A DNA stretch of 64,000 bases from Actinomyces sp. oral taxon 414 (GTDB lineage: Bacteria; Actinomycetota; Actinomycetes; Actinomycetales; Actinomycetaceae). Shown here in pieces: positions 24,831 to 34,395 of the stretch. Position 1 is the stretch's first letter. Each line of letters starts with the position of its first letter. The notes under the pieces were generated by a model. The model did not search any database. It was not told the DNA's origin and was given only the letters and a program-made list of their open reading frames with translations. Made by a program: the position numbers and the translations under genes. The DNA lies in contig NZ_CP012590.1 of assembly GCF_001278845.1 (NCBI RefSeq), positions 930,001 through 994,000 on the forward strand. Reading direction: 5' to 3'.

Positions 24831-26055
24831 GACCCCACCACCCGGGGCGGAGCCCCTCGACCCCGCCCCGGCCCCGCGAGTACTCCTGGCCGGGGGCGGC
24901 ACCGCGGGCCACGTCAACCCGCTGCTGGCCACCGCCGCCGCCCTGCGCGAGCCGGCCCTGGGCGGGCGACGGGAGGCCGGGATCCTGGTCCTGGGCACCG
25001 CCGAGGGCCTGGAGGCGGACCTGGTGCCCGAAGCCGGCTTCGACATGGCCGTGGTCCCGCGCGTGCCCATGCCCCGCCGGCCCACCGGCGACCTGTTCAT
25101 GCTGCCGCGCCGGCTGAGCCGGGCGGTGGGGGCCGCCGCCGAGGCCATTGAGGCGCTGGACGCCCAGGTCGTCGTCGGTTTCGGCGGCTACGTGTCCACC
25201 CCGGCCTACCTGGCGGCCCGCCGGGCCGGGGTCCCCGTGGTCATTCACGAGCAGAACGCCCGTCCGGGGCTGGCCAACCGCCTGGGCGCCTCCTGGGCGG
25301 CCGCCGTCGCCCTGACCTTTGCCTCCACGCCCCTGCGCTCCTCCAAGGGCCGCACCGAGGTCACCGGCCTGCCCCTGCGGCCCGCCATCGGCGAGCTGGT
25401 CGCCCGCCTGGCCGAGCCCGACGGCGCCGCGGCCGCCCGCCGCGCCGGCGCCGCCGCGCTCGGCCTGGACCCGCAGGCTCCCACCGTGCTCATCACCGGC
25501 GGCTCGCTGGGGGCCCAGCACCTCAACGAGGTGCTGGCCGCCGCCCTGCCGTCCCTGAGCCCGGACCTGCAGGTCCTGCACCTGACGGGGCGGGACAAGG
25601 ACGGCCCGGTGCGCGCCGCCGTCGAGGCCGCCGTGGCCGAGGGCGCCGCCGCCGACCTGGCCGAGCGCTACCACGTGCTCGACTACCTGGTGGCCATGGA
25701 GCAGGCCTACGCCTGCGCCGACGGGGTCATCTGCCGCTCCGGCGCCGGCACGGTCGCCGAGCTGACCGCCCTGGGCCTGCCGGCCCTCTACGTGCCGCTG
25801 CCCATCGGCAATGGCGAGCAGCGCCTCAACGCCGCCGACGTCGTCGCCGCCGGGGGAGGGCGCCTGGTGGCCGACGCCAGGCTCACCGCCGCCGACGTCC
25901 TGGACTTCACCGCCCTGCTCACGCGGCCCGACGAGCGCGGGGCCATGGCCGCCGCGGCCGCCTCCACGGGCGTGCGCGACGGCGCCCGCCGCCTGGCCGA
26001 CCTCATCCGCACCGTGGCCCGCGAGGGCTCCCCGTCCCCCAGGAGGAAGGCATGA
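24823..26055 (+). CDS. murG: UDP-N-acetylglucosamine--lipid I GlcNAc transferase
   Basis: Peripheral membrane GT28 enzyme that converts lipid I to lipid II. The 410-residue protein has the N-terminal glycine loop LLAGGGTAGHVNP, the VVGFGGYVSTPAYLAA segment, HEQNARPGLANR, the second-domain ITGGSLGAQHLNE and the UDP-GlcNAc-binding region ICRSGAGTVAELTALGLPAL. The GTG start overlaps ftsW by 8 bp and follows CAGGAGGAA. An insertion of about 15 residues near 195 (AEPDGAAAARRAGAAAL) is Ala-rich. Confidence 0.95.
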   Translation: MPETPPPGAEPLDPAPAPRVLLAGGGTAGHVNPLLATAAALREPALGGRREAGILVLGTAEGLEADLVPEAGFDMAVVPRVPMPRRPTGDLFMLPRRLSRAVGAAAEAIEALDAQVVVGFGGYVSTPAYLAARRAGVPVVIHEQNARPGLANRLGASWAAAVALTFASTPLRSSKGRTEVTGLPLRPAIGELVARLAEPDGAAAARRAGAAALGLDPQAPTVLITGGSLGAQHLNEVLAAALPSLSPDLQVLHLTGRDKDGPVRAAVEAAVAEGAAADLAERYHVLDYLVAMEQAYACADGVICRSGAGTVAELTALGLPALYVPLPIGNGEQRLNAADVVAAGGGRLVADARLTAADVLDFTALLTRPDERGAMAAAAASTGVRDGARRLADLIRTVAREGSPSPRRKA

Positions 26056-27575
26056 GCGCCGCCCCCGACCCGCGCCCGCAGGCCCCGCTGAGCGGCCGGA
26101 GCTTCCACCTCATCGGCGTGGGCGGGGCCGGCATGAGCGTGGTCGCCCAGCTGCTCGCCGAGGAGGGGGCGGCGGTCACCGGCTCGGACAGCCACGACGG
26201 GCCCGCCCTGGACCGGCTGCGCCGCATCGGCGTGTGCGTGAGCGTCGGGCACGACGCCGCGCACGTGCCCGCCGGGGCGGTCGTGGTCGTCTCCACGGCG
26301 ATCAAGGAGACCAACCCCGAGCTGGCGGCGGCCCGGGCGCGGGGCCAGGAGGTCGTCCACCGCTCCCAGGCCCTGGCCCTGGCGGCGCGGGGGCGCGACT
26401 TCGTGGCGGTGGCGGGCGCGCACGGCAAGACCACGACCTCGGGGATGCTCGCCGAGGCCCTGACCGCGGCCGGGCAGGACCCCTCCTTCGCCATCGGCGG
26501 GGTGGTGCGGGCCCTGGGCACGGGCGCGCACGTGGGGGCGGGGCGGGCCTTTATCGCCGAGGCCGACGAGTCCGACCGCTCCTTCCTCAATTACGAGCCG
26601 CTCATCGAGGTCGTCACCAATGTCGAGCCCGACCACCTCGACAACTACGGCACCCCCGAGGCCTTCGAACGGGCCTTCCTGGACTTCGCGCGCGACTGCC
26701 TGCGGCCCGGCGGGCGGCTCATTGTGTGCGCCGACGACCCCGGCGGGGCGCGCCTGGCGCGGGCGGCGGCCGGGGCCGGCGTGAGCGTGACGACCTACGG
26801 CGCCCGCGACCCCGGCGCGGACGAGGACGGGCGGCTCGTCGGCGACTCCCATGTGCGCGTTGAGATCACCGAGCGCCGCGCCGACGGCACCGGCGCGACC
26901 CTGACCCGGTGGAGCGAGAAGACGGCGGGTGGGGGGCCGGGCCCGGTGCGCCCCGAGGACTGCGCGGTCACCGGCCCGATCGCCCTGGAGCTGAGCGTGC
27001 CCGGGGACCACGTGGCCCTCGACGCCGCCGGCGCCTGGGCCGCCGGGGTCGAGCTCGGGGTCGATGCGGCGCTCATGGCGCGCTCGCTGGGCGCCTTCGG
27101 CGGGACCGGGCGGCGCTTCGAGGACCGCGGCGAGGCCGACGGCGTGCGCGTCGTCGACGACTACGCCCACCACCCCACGGAGATCGAGGCCCTCCTGCGC
27201 ACCGCCCGCCGGGTCGCCGACGAGCGCGGCGGGAGGGTCCTGGTCCTCTTCCAGCCCCACCTGTTCTCCCGCACCGAGGCCTTCGCCGACCGCTTCGGCG
27301 CCGCCCTGGCCCTGGCCGACGAGGCGGTGGTGGCCCCCGTCTACCCGGCGCGCGAGACCCAGGAGGACTTCCCGCTCGTCACCGGCGCGACCGTGGCTGA
27401 CCGGGTCCCCGGTGGGGCCCGCTACGTCGCGGACGGGCCGGCGGCCGCCCGGCTGGTCGCCGACGAGGCCCGCTCCGGGGACCTGGTGCTGACGGTGGGG
27501 GCCGGCGACGTGACCGAGCTGGCCGGCGTCGTCCTGGAGCGCCTGGCCGCCCGCGCCCCCCGGGAGGGGGCGTGA
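26052..27575 (+). CDS. murC: UDP-N-acetylmuramate--L-alanine ligase
   Basis: First Mur ligase, loading L-Ala on UDP-MurNAc. The 507-residue protein has the N-terminal LIGVGGAGMSVVAQLL, the ATP loop AGAHGKTTTSGML, EADESDRSFLNYEP, NVEPDHLDNYG and the ligase-domain VVDDYAHHPTEIEALL with FQPHLFSRTEAF. It starts in the murG stop (ATGA) after AGGAGGAAG and overlaps ftsQ by 4 bp. A Gly-rich linker at about 285-305 makes it slightly longer than average. Confidence 0.96.
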   Translation: MSAAPDPRPQAPLSGRSFHLIGVGGAGMSVVAQLLAEEGAAVTGSDSHDGPALDRLRRIGVCVSVGHDAAHVPAGAVVVVSTAIKETNPELAAARARGQEVVHRSQALALAARGRDFVAVAGAHGKTTTSGMLAEALTAAGQDPSFAIGGVVRALGTGAHVGAGRAFIAEADESDRSFLNYEPLIEVVTNVEPDHLDNYGTPEAFERAFLDFARDCLRPGGRLIVCADDPGGARLARAAAGAGVSVTTYGARDPGADEDGRLVGDSHVRVEITERRADGTGATLTRWSEKTAGGGPGPVRPEDCAVTGPIALELSVPGDHVALDAAGAWAAGVELGVDAALMARSLGAFGGTGRRFEDRGEADGVRVVDDYAHHPTEIEALLRTARRVADERGGRVLVLFQPHLFSRTEAFADRFGAALALADEAVVAPVYPARETQEDFPLVTGATVADRVPGGARYVADGPAAARLVADEARSGDLVLTVGAGDVTELAGVVLERLAARAPREGA

Positions 27576-28534
27576 GGAAGCCGAACGCGCCGCGCCCCGA
27601 GGTCCCCGTCCCGCCGGGGGAGTGGGACCGCCCGCCCCGCCGGGCGGATCCGGCCCCGGACGCGGGGGAGCGGGCGCCCTCGCGGGACCTGGAGCCGCGC
27701 CGGGCGTCGGCCGACTCCCCGCAGACCGGGGCCCTGGCGCTGTTCGGGCGGCGCGATGTCGAGCCCGCGTCGCGCCAGGACGGCCGCGGGCGGGACCGGG
27801 TGGTGTCCTCGGGCCTGACCGAGCGGCTGTCCGAGCGCCGTCGGGCCCTGCGGACCCTGCGGCTGCACCGCCTGGGGGTGGCGCTGGGGCTGCTGGGTGC
27901 GGCGGCCGTCCTGGTGTGGGCCGTGGTCTTCTCGCCCCTGCTGGCGCTGCGGGCCGGGGACGTGACCGTCACCGGCTCCGACGGGACGGTCCAGGCCGCC
28001 GACGTCCAGCGGATTGTCGCGGCCCACGAGGGGATCTCGCTGGTGCGCCTGAACCCTTCCGCCCTGGGGCGGGAGGTGGCCGACTCCCTGGTGCGGGTGC
28101 GCGCGGCGCGGGTCACCCGCTCCTGGCCGCACGGCGTGAGGGTCGACCTGACCATGCGCCGGCCCATCGCCGTCCACGAGGTCGAGCAGGGCTACGAGGT
28201 GCTCGACTCCGAGGCCGTCGTGCTGGAGACGGTCCCCGCCCCGCCCTCCGGCCTGGTGACGGTCGCCGGTCAGGACGGCGCCGAGCCGGACGCCGGGGCG
28301 GTGGCCGCCGTCACCCGCGTGGTCGGCAGCCTGGACGCGGACACCCTCGCGCGGGTCGACCGGGGCAGTGCCGGGCCGACCGGCCAGGTCACCCTCGTGC
28401 TCTCCGACGGCGCCCGGGTGCGGTGGGGGGACGCCTCCGAGTCGGCGCTCAAGGCCCGGGTGCTCAAGGTCCTGCTGTCCCAGCGGGCCTCCGTCTACGA
28501 CGTCTCCAGCCCGCATGCGCCCACGACGTCCTGA
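27572..28534 (+). CDS. ftsQ: Cell division protein FtsQ/DivIB
   Basis: Bitopic divisome protein of 320 residues. A long Pro/Arg-rich cytoplasmic region (1-95) is followed by one membrane segment (about 97-117), a POTRA domain starting near ALRAGDVTVTGSDGTV, and the beta domain with HGVRVDLTMRRPIAV. The GTG start overlaps murC (GTGA). FtsQ bridges FtsL/FtsB-type proteins to the rest of the divisome. The downstream gap to ftsZ contains the probable ftsZ promoter. Confidence 0.9.
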   Translation: MRKPNAPRPEVPVPPGEWDRPPRRADPAPDAGERAPSRDLEPRRASADSPQTGALALFGRRDVEPASRQDGRGRDRVVSSGLTERLSERRRALRTLRLHRLGVALGLLGAAAVLVWAVVFSPLLALRAGDVTVTGSDGTVQAADVQRIVAAHEGISLVRLNPSALGREVADSLVRVRAARVTRSWPHGVRVDLTMRRPIAVHEVEQGYEVLDSEAVVLETVPAPPSGLVTVAGQDGAEPDAGAVAAVTRVVGSLDADTLARVDRGSAGPTGQVTLVLSDGARVRWGDASESALKARVLKVLLSQRASVYDVSSPHAPTTS

Positions 28535-28601
28535 CGACATCCCGATCGGGGGGAACACGCCGCACCCAAATCCGTGCGCCGAGCCCCGCGGGCCCCTAGC
28601 G

Positions 28602-28631
28602 TTGGGTTCGTCATCGCGTGAATGACATAAG
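28602..28631 (+). promoter_or_regulatory. Candidate ftsZ promoter
   Basis: TTGGGT (28602-28607) and CATAAG (28626-28631) are spaced 18 bp apart, about 70 bp before the ftsZ start. A TAGCGT hexamer at 28597 is an alternative -10 and also occurs upstream of sepF near 30969. These are consensus-like matches only. Confidence 0.35.
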
Positions 28632-28637
28632 TATGAA

Positions 28638-28656
28638 CCTTAACTTGAGGTTAAGG
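28638..28656. promoter_or_regulatory. Palindrome in the ftsZ leader
   Basis: CCTTAACTTGAGGTTAAGG is a perfect 7-bp inverted repeat with a 5-bp spacer. It is strikingly A/T-rich for this genome and lies 43 bp before the ftsZ GTG. It could be an operator for a division regulator or a leader hairpin affecting ftsZ expression. Confidence 0.5.
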
Positions 28657-28698
28657 GTTGAGGGGAGCCCACGGGCTCGGACTACGGCGGAGGCAACA

Positions 28699-30009
28699 GT
28701 GGCGGAATCCCAGCACTACCAGGCAGTCATCAAGGTGGTGGGTGTCGGCGGTGGCGGCGTCAACGCGGTCAACCGCATGATTGAGGCCGGTCTGCGTGGC
28801 GTCGAATTCATCGCCGTCAACACCGACGCCCAGGCGCTGCTCATGTCCGACGCCGACACCAAGCTCGACGTCGGCCGGGATCTCACGCGGGGCCTGGGCG
28901 CCGGCGCCGACCCCTCCATCGGGCGCAAGGCCGCCGAGGACCACGAGGACGACATCCGCGAGGCCCTGGAGGGCGCGGACATGGTCTTCGTCACCGCCGG
29001 CGAGGGCGGCGGCACCGGCACGGGCGCCGCCCCCGTCGTCGCCCGGGTCGCCCGCGAGCTGGGCGCGCTGACCATCGGCGTGGTCACCCGCCCCTTCGCC
29101 TTCGAGGGCCGCCGCCGCGCCACCCAGGCCGAGGACGGCGTGCACAACCTGAGGGAGGAGGTCGACACCCTCATCGTCATCCCCAATGACCGCCTCCTGC
29201 AGATCGCCGACCGCAATATCAGCGTGGTCGACGCCTTCAAGCAGGCCGACCAGGTCCTCCTCCAAGGTGTTCAGGGCATCACCGAGCTCATCACCACCCC
29301 CGGCCTGATCAACGTCGACTTCAACGACGTCAAATCCGTCATGCAGGACGCCGGCAGCGCCCTCATGGGCATTGGCTCGGCCGCCGGCGACGGCCGCGCC
29401 CTGGCCGCCACCGAGCAGGCCATCGCCTCCCCGCTGCTGGAGTCCTCCATTGACGGCGCCCACGGCGTCCTGCTCTTCTTCCAGGGCGGCTCCGACCTGG
29501 GCCTGTTCGAGATCTCCGAGGCCGCCAACCTCGTGCGCGAGGCGGTCCACCCCGAGGCCAATATCATCTTCGGCAATGTCGTCGACGGCGCCCTGGGCGA
29601 CGAGGTGCGCGTGACGGTCATCGCGGCCGGCTTCGACGAGGAGCCCGTGTCCGCCACCGGCAACCTCCGGGACGTGTCCGCCCCCCGCCACAGCGCCGCC
29701 CCCGACCGCAAGTCGGACGGGGGCCTGGGCGGGCCCTCCCCCCGCCACAGCGCCTCCCCGCCCTCCCCCGCCCCCAGCCGCGGCGGGGCGCACGCCGCCG
29801 CCAACCCCGTGACCCGCCCGGTGCCCCGGCCGGTCGTCACCCCCCTGCCGCCCGTGGCCGCGCCCCGGGAGGCGCCCAAGACCAGCGAGGTCCCCGCCTA
29901 CGTCGACGAGGCCACCACCCAGGCCGCCCCCGAGCTCGAGGTGCCGCGCGTCATCGGCATCGAGCCGCAGCAGAGCGACGAGATCGACCTGCCGGACTTC
30001 CTGCGCTGA
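28699..30009 (+). CDS. ftsZ: Cell division protein FtsZ
   Basis: Tubulin-like GTPase that forms the Z ring, 436 residues. The GTG at 28699 (preceded by GGAGG) yields the usual actinobacterial start [19 protein letters not shown]; upstream in-frame starts add unrelated residues. The signature [12 protein letters not shown] lies at about 101-112 and the T7 loop [11 protein letters not shown] at about 205. A Pro/Ser/His-rich linker (about 320-415) precedes the conserved C-terminal peptide [10 protein letters not shown] that binds SepF. No ftsA is present, as expected for actinobacteria. Confidence 0.97.
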   Translation: MAESQHYQAVIKVVGVGGGGVNAVNRMIEAGLRGVEFIAVNTDAQALLMSDADTKLDVGRDLTRGLGAGADPSIGRKAAEDHEDDIREALEGADMVFVTAGEGGGTGTGAAPVVARVARELGALTIGVVTRPFAFEGRRRATQAEDGVHNLREEVDTLIVIPNDRLLQIADRNISVVDAFKQADQVLLQGVQGITELITTPGLINVDFNDVKSVMQDAGSALMGIGSAAGDGRALAATEQAIASPLLESSIDGAHGVLLFFQGGSDLGLFEISEAANLVREAVHPEANIIFGNVVDGALGDEVRVTVIAAGFDEEPVSATGNLRDVSAPRHSAAPDRKSDGGLGGPSPRHSASPPSPAPSRGGAHAAANPVTRPVPRPVVTPLPPVAAPREAPKTSEVPAYVDEATTQAAPELEVPRVIGIEPQQSDEIDLPDFLR

Positions 30010-30017
30010 GGCGACCC

Positions 30018-30899
30018 GTGAACACCACCGGCCGGCGGTCCGGCCCCGACGAGGCGCCCGAGAAGGCCCCCGACGAGGCCCCCGTCGAGCTGCTGGCGGC
30101 CGCCCTGGGCCCCCGCGCCCGCGGATGCTTCACCACCCGCGGCGCGGGGGCTCCGCCCGTGAGCGCCCGGGCCCCCTACGCCGGACTCAACCTCGCCCTG
30201 CACGTGGGCGACGACGCGGCCAGGGTCGGCCGCGCCCGCCGCCGGCTGGAGGAGGCCCTCGGGCTGGGGCGCCGGACCGGAGCCGGGGCGCGGGAGCCGG
30301 GCCTGGCCTGGATGAACCAGGTCCACTCCGCCGTCGTCGCCCGCGCCCGCCCCCAGGACGGCCCCGACGACGCCCCCGCGGCGGACGCGCTCGTGCTCTC
30401 CTCCCGCGACTCCCGCGACCGACCGCCCGCCCCGCGCCCGGCTGGCGTGGCCGTCATGGTCGCCGACTGCGTCCCCCTGCTCCTGGCCGCCGACGACGGC
30501 ACCGTTGTGGCGGCCGTCCACGCCGGGCGGCGCGGCATGCTCGACGGCGTCGTGACGGCCGCCGTCGAGGCCATGGCCGGGCTCGGGGCCGACCCGGCCG
30601 GGCTGTGGGCCGCCATTGGACCGGCCATCTGCGGCTCGTGCTACGAGGTCCCCGAGCGCATGCGCGACGAGGCGGCCGCCCGCGAGCCCGCCTGCGCGGC
30701 CGTCACCCGGTGGGGCACGCCGGGCCTCGACATCGCCGCCGGCGTGGCGGCCCAGCTGCGCCGGGCCGGGGTGCGGCGGATCGACCGGCCGGGCTGGTGC
30801 ACCTACGAGGACCGGCGCTTCTACTCCCACCGGCGCGACGGGACCACGGGGCGCATCGTCGGCGCGGCGCTCGTGGCGCCGACAGGCGGGGTGGAATAG
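30018..30899 (+). CDS. pgeF: Peptidoglycan editing factor/polyphenol oxidase PgeF (YfiH family)
   Basis: Laccase-domain protein whose family members act on purine nucleosides or remove mis-incorporated muropeptide residues. The 293-residue protein has the metal-site motifs MNQVHSAVV, VMVADCVPLLL, AVHAGRRGML and GPAICGSCYEV, and a C-terminal CTYEDRRFYSHRRDGTTGR. The conserved His/Cys/His set is complete. It follows ftsZ by 8 bp, the normal position in this cluster. The yggS gene often found next is absent. Which activity dominates here cannot be told. Confidence 0.9.
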   Translation: MNTTGRRSGPDEAPEKAPDEAPVELLAAALGPRARGCFTTRGAGAPPVSARAPYAGLNLALHVGDDAARVGRARRRLEEALGLGRRTGAGAREPGLAWMNQVHSAVVARARPQDGPDDAPAADALVLSSRDSRDRPPAPRPAGVAVMVADCVPLLLAADDGTVVAAVHAGRRGMLDGVVTAAVEAMAGLGADPAGLWAAIGPAICGSCYEVPERMRDEAAAREPACAAVTRWGTPGLDIAAGVAAQLRRAGVRRIDRPGWCTYEDRRFYSHRRDGTTGRIVGAALVAPTGGVE

Positions 30900-31024
30900 T
30901 GATCGCTTTGTGCCCTTGCCCCCGGGACACGCCGTCGCCAATCGTCCCGGGGACGCCGCCGTCCCGCTAGCGTCATTGGCATGCCCGGACCGAGAGGGAC
31001 CGGCAGGAACAGGAGCGAGAGACC

Positions 31025-31501
31025 ATGAGCACGCTGCGCAAGATGACGAGCTTCCTCGGCTACGCCGAACCCACCGGGGACGACGACTACGAGGACACCT
31101 ACCATCGCACCGCGGACGAGACCTACGCCGAGGAGTTCGCCGACGGCGAGAGCGAGCAGCTCGACGACGACTACGACTCCTACGAGGAGCCCGACGCCGC
31201 GGCCCCGGTCGCCGTGCCCGACCTGCGCCGCATCGTCACGGTCCACCCCTCCACCTACAACGAGGCCCGCGTCATCGGCGAGTCCTTCCGCGACGGCGTC
31301 CCCGTCATTGTGAATCTCACCAATATGAACGAGTCCGACGCCCGCCGCATGGTGGACTTCTCCGCCGGACTGGTCTTCGGCCTCCACGGGGCCATCGAGC
31401 GGGTCACGCCCCGGGTGTTCCTCCTGACGCCCGCCAGCGTCGAGATCGACGGCGGAGACGTCGCCGCCCAGACGCGCGGCCGCTTCGCCAACCAAGGCTG
31501 A
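31025..31501 (+). CDS. sepF: Cell division protein SepF
   Basis: SepF tethers FtsZ to the membrane and substitutes for FtsA in actinobacteria. The 158-residue protein has a short amphipathic N-terminus ([13 protein letters not shown]), an acidic Asp/Glu/Tyr-rich linker (20-62) and the C-terminal SepF fold with [15 protein letters not shown] and [31 protein letters not shown] ribosome-binding site precedes the ATG. A TAGCGT hexamer in the 125-bp gap upstream may be its promoter. Confidence 0.95.
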   Translation: MSTLRKMTSFLGYAEPTGDDDYEDTYHRTADETYAEEFADGESEQLDDDYDSYEEPDAAAPVAVPDLRRIVTVHPSTYNEARVIGESFRDGVPVIVNLTNMNESDARRMVDFSAGLVFGLHGAIERVTPRVFLLTPASVEIDGGDVAAQTRGRFANQG

Positions 31502-31514
31502 GCGGAGGCGATTC

Positions 31515-31820
31515 GTGAGCGTCATCACGTACATCGTCATTATCCTTCAGAGCGCGCTCAATCTGTACCTGCTCGTCCTGCTGTGGCGAGTAGTACTGGA
31601 CTGGGTCGGGGTCTTCGCCCGCCGGTGGCGCCCCCAGGGGGTCGTCCTGCTGGCGGGCAATGTCGTCTACGCGCTGACGGACCCGCCTCTGAACCGGCTG
31701 CGCCGCCTGGTCCCGGGCCTGCGGCTGGGCGGGGCGGGGATCGATCTGAGCTTCCTCGCCCTGTACGCCGCGATCGTCGTGATCCAGTACCTGCTGGGCG
31801 CCCTGGTCCACTTGACCTGA
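31515..31820 (+). CDS. YggT family membrane protein
   Basis: Small integral membrane protein of 101 residues with two hydrophobic segments (about 5-25 and 72-98) and the family motif DPPLNRLRRLVPGLRLGGAGIDLSFL between them. YggT proteins sit between sepF and divIVA in many Gram-positive genomes and have been linked to osmotic tolerance and division, but the biochemical role is not settled. The GTG start lies 13 bp after sepF with GCGGAGGCG as ribosome-binding site. Confidence 0.9.
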   Translation: MSVITYIVIILQSALNLYLLVLLWRVVLDWVGVFARRWRPQGVVLLAGNVVYALTDPPLNRLRRLVPGLRLGGAGIDLSFLALYAAIVVIQYLLGALVHLT

Positions 31821-31922
31821 CCCATCAGGATACTCCCGTCCGTGGCATCCCGGCGAGCGGCGTCTTCGCTCCAACGCCCCTTGCGTGGCATGACGCACGG
31901 CACTCTTGCTTCATCAATCACT

Positions 31923-31942
31923 CCTGAACCTCGAGTTTCAGG
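31923..31942. promoter_or_regulatory. Palindromic operator candidate upstream of wag31
   Basis: CCTGAACCTCGAGTTTCAGG is an almost perfect 20-bp palindrome centred on CTCGAG. It abuts a TACCCT hexamer (31943-31948) that is suited to be the -10 of wag31. A bound protein would occlude the promoter. No cognate regulator is evident. Confidence 0.45.
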
Positions 31943-32014
31943 TACCCTGTCCGCATGAGTACCTGGCGACCCGGTGCTCGTGACAGCTTCCGTAACGACA
32001 CCGAGGTGACGAGA

Positions 32015-32617
32015 ATGACGCTTCTGACGGCAGACGACGTCCTCAACAAGAAATTCCAGGCGACCAAGTTCCGCGAGGGCTACGAGCAGGATGAGGTCGA
32101 CGAGTTCCTCGACGAGGTCGTTGAGGCCATGCGTCAGCTTGAGGCTGAGAACGCTGACCTCAAGGCCAAGCTCGAGGCCGCCAACCAGCGGGTCGCCGAG
32201 CTCGGCGAGACCGGCAGGGCCTCCGCCGTCGCCGCGCAGGAGACCGTGGTCGTCGACCGCGTCGAGCCCGCTCCGATCCCGGCCATCCAGCCCGGCGGGC
32301 CGCAGGAGCCCGCCGCCGCCTCCGGCATGCTCGAACTGGCCCAGCGCCTGCACAACGAGCACGTGGCCAACGGCAAGGCGGAGGGCGAGCGCATCATCGC
32401 CGAGGCCCGCTCCACCGGTGAGCAGATCGTCCGCGAGGCCGAGGATCAGCGCAACCGCACCCTGGCCCAGCTCGAGAAGGAACGCTCCGGCCTGGAGCAC
32501 AAGATCGACGAGCTGCGCCGCTTCGAGGCGGACTACCGCACCCGCCTCAAGAGCTACCTGCACAACCTCCTCAACACCGTCGAGGACGCCTCGGAGAGCC
32601 AGGCGCCGGCCCTCTGA
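32015..32617 (+). CDS. wag31: DivIVA/Wag31 polar growth protein
   Basis: Coiled-coil scaffold that marks curved membranes and directs polar growth in actinobacteria. The N-terminal membrane-binding domain begins [20 protein letters not shown], followed by [15 protein letters not shown], a first coiled coil (30-68), a Pro/Ala linker and a second coiled coil (about 105-190). The ATG at 32015 fits the family start and has GAGGTGACGAG before it. An ATG at 31955 lies 6 nt after a TACCCT hexamer, so a leaderless form with 20 extra residues is possible. Confidence 0.92.
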   Translation: MTLLTADDVLNKKFQATKFREGYEQDEVDEFLDEVVEAMRQLEAENADLKAKLEAANQRVAELGETGRASAVAAQETVVVDRVEPAPIPAIQPGGPQEPAAASGMLELAQRLHNEHVANGKAEGERIIAEARSTGEQIVREAEDQRNRTLAQLEKERSGLEHKIDELRRFEADYRTRLKSYLHNLLNTVEDASESQAPAL

Positions 32618-32677
32618 GCGGGTCCCGGAGCAGCCGCGCCCGCCGCGACCGTTCGCGCGCCTCCCCGTTGAGCATTG

Positions 32678-32712
32678 CGAGGGCGGCGACCCCGGCAGGG
32701 GCGCCGCCCTCG
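32678..32712 (+). terminator. Hairpin between wag31 and lspA
   Basis: CGAGGGCGGCG (32678-32688) and CGCCGCCCTCG (32702-32712) form an 11-bp perfect stem, and the loop CCCCGGCAGGGG can pair further. There is no U tract, so it may be a terminator of the high-GC type or an RNA-stability hairpin at the end of the dcw cluster. Confidence 0.55.
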
Positions 32713-32734
32713 TCGCCCCCCGCTGGAAGGATCC

Positions 32735-33445
32735 ATGCCACCCCCATCCGAGACTCCCTCGCCCGCGCCGGCGGAGCCCCGCGGCCGGCGCCCCGCCGGA
32801 CCCGCCCGGATCCGCCTCGGGCGCCCGGGCCCGCACATGAGCGTCCTGTGGGCCGTCGCCCTGGCCGTCGTCGTCGTCGACCAGGCCACCAAGGCCTGGG
32901 CGGCCAGCGCTTTGGCCGACGGGCACCGGATCGACGTCATGGGCGGTGCCCTCGGCTTCATCCTGGTGCGCAACCCCGGCGCCGCCTTCTCCTTCGCCAC
33001 GGGCCAGACGTGGATCTTCTCCATTGTCGCCATCGTCGTGACCGTGATCGTCGTGCGCGTGTCCAAGCGCCTGGGCTCGATGTGGTGGGCCGTGACGCTC
33101 GGGCTGGTGCTGGGCGGCGCCGTCGGCAACCTCATCGACCGGCTCGCGCGCGCGCCCGGGGTCTTCCGCGGCCGCGTCGTCGACTTCATCGACTACGGCG
33201 GCCTGTTCGTGGGCAATATCGCCGATATCGCAATCGTGGGCGCCGCCGTGGCCATTGTGGGCCTGTCCCTCATCGGGCTCGAGGTCGACGGCAGCCGGGC
33301 GGCCGAGGACGCCGGGGACGGGGCGGCCGCGCCCGATTCCGCCCCGCCCCCGACGCCCGGCCCGGCGGCCGATTCGGCGTCGGCGCCCGACCGGACGGCC
33401 GGCTCGGCGCCCGACGCGCCCGACCAGCCGGAGCGGCGTGCATGA
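32735..33445 (+). CDS. lspA: Lipoprotein signal peptidase (signal peptidase II)
   Basis: Aspartic membrane peptidase that removes signal peptides from prolipoproteins. The 236-residue protein has four membrane segments and both catalytic aspartates, in GNLIDR and in VGNIADIAI, plus the NPGAAFSF motif. The ATG at 32735 has GGAAGG upstream. Both ends are extended: about 35 Pro/Arg-rich residues at the N-terminus and about 60 Ala/Pro/Asp-rich residues at the C-terminus that are probably disordered. It overlaps the next gene by ATGA. Confidence 0.94.
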   Translation: MPPPSETPSPAPAEPRGRRPAGPARIRLGRPGPHMSVLWAVALAVVVVDQATKAWAASALADGHRIDVMGGALGFILVRNPGAAFSFATGQTWIFSIVAIVVTVIVVRVSKRLGSMWWAVTLGLVLGGAVGNLIDRLARAPGVFRGRVVDFIDYGGLFVGNIADIAIVGAAVAIVGLSLIGLEVDGSRAAEDAGDGAAAPDSAPPPTPGPAADSASAPDRTAGSAPDAPDQPERRA

Positions 33446-34368
33446 GCCCGCGGCTCCTGCCGGTGCCCGACGGGCTCACGGGAGAAAGGGTCGATGTGGC
33501 CCTGGCCCGCATGACGGGCCTGTCGCGCTCCCGGGTGGGCGAGCTGTGCGGGCGCGGCGACGTCCGTCTCGGCGGCGCCGCCCTGAGCAAGTCCGACCGC
33601 CTGCCCGAGGGGGCGGTGCTCGAGGTCGAGCTGCCCGCCCCGCACCCGGCGCGGCCCGTGCCCACCCCGGTGGAGGGCATGGGCGTCCTGTTCGAGGACG
33701 AGGACATGATCGTCGTGGACAAGCCGGCCGGGGTGGCCGCCCACCCCTCCATGGGCTGGGACGGGCCCGACGTGCTGGGGGCCCTGGCCGCCATGCGGGT
33801 GCGGGTGGCGACCTCCGGCGCCGCCGAGCGCCAGGGGATTGTCTCGCGCCTGGACGTGGGCACCTCCGGGGCCATGGTCGTGGCCAAGGGGGAGCGGGCC
33901 TACTCGGTGCTTAAGCGGGCCTTCCGCGAGCGCGCCGTGGACAAGGTCTACCACGCCGTCGTGCAGGGCCATCTCGACCCGGTCTCGGGGACCATTGACG
34001 CCCCCATCGGCCGCCACCCGGGCCGGGAGTGGAAGATGGCGGTCGTCGACGGCGGGCGCGAGTCCGTCACCCACTACGACGTCATCGAGTCCATGCCCCT
34101 GGCCGATCTCGTGCGGGTCCGTCCCGAGACCGGCCGCACTCACCAGATCCGCGTGCACATGGCCGCCGTGGGCCACCCCTGCGCGGGGGACGGGACCTAC
34201 GGGGCGGACGCGGCGCTGAGCGCGCGCACGGGCCTGGAGCGCCAGTGGCTGCACGCCCGCGAGCTCGCCCTGGCCCATCCGATCACGGGGGAGTGGATGG
34301 TCTTCCGCTCCGACTACCCCGCCGACCTGGTCCGGGCTCTGGAGGTCCTGCGCACCACCCACCCCTGA
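33442..34368 (+). CDS. RluA/RluD-family pseudouridine synthase
   Basis: Converts uridine to pseudouridine in RNA, probably in 23S rRNA. The 308-residue protein has an N-terminal S4 domain ([19 protein letters not shown]) and a catalytic domain with [12 protein letters not shown], the catalytic aspartate in [11 protein letters not shown], and [17 protein letters not shown]. It is translationally coupled to lspA by a 4-bp overlap, the usual neighbour pair in many bacteria. The exact target uridines cannot be deduced. Confidence 0.93.
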   Translation: MSPRLLPVPDGLTGERVDVALARMTGLSRSRVGELCGRGDVRLGGAALSKSDRLPEGAVLEVELPAPHPARPVPTPVEGMGVLFEDEDMIVVDKPAGVAAHPSMGWDGPDVLGALAAMRVRVATSGAAERQGIVSRLDVGTSGAMVVAKGERAYSVLKRAFRERAVDKVYHAVVQGHLDPVSGTIDAPIGRHPGREWKMAVVDGGRESVTHYDVIESMPLADLVRVRPETGRTHQIRVHMAAVGHPCAGDGTYGADAALSARTGLERQWLHARELALAHPITGEWMVFRSDYPADLVRALEVLRTTHP

Positions 34369-34395
34369 TGCCCGAGCCGATGCCCGAGGAGCCCC

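Noticed and set aside
28618..28698. N-terminally extended FtsZ starting at 28618
   Set aside because: The extra 27 residues are unlike FtsZ, and the GTG at 28699 has GGAGG and gives the family start.
30010..31024. yggS between pgeF and sepF
   Set aside because: Only 125 bp separate pgeF and sepF; the gene is absent here.
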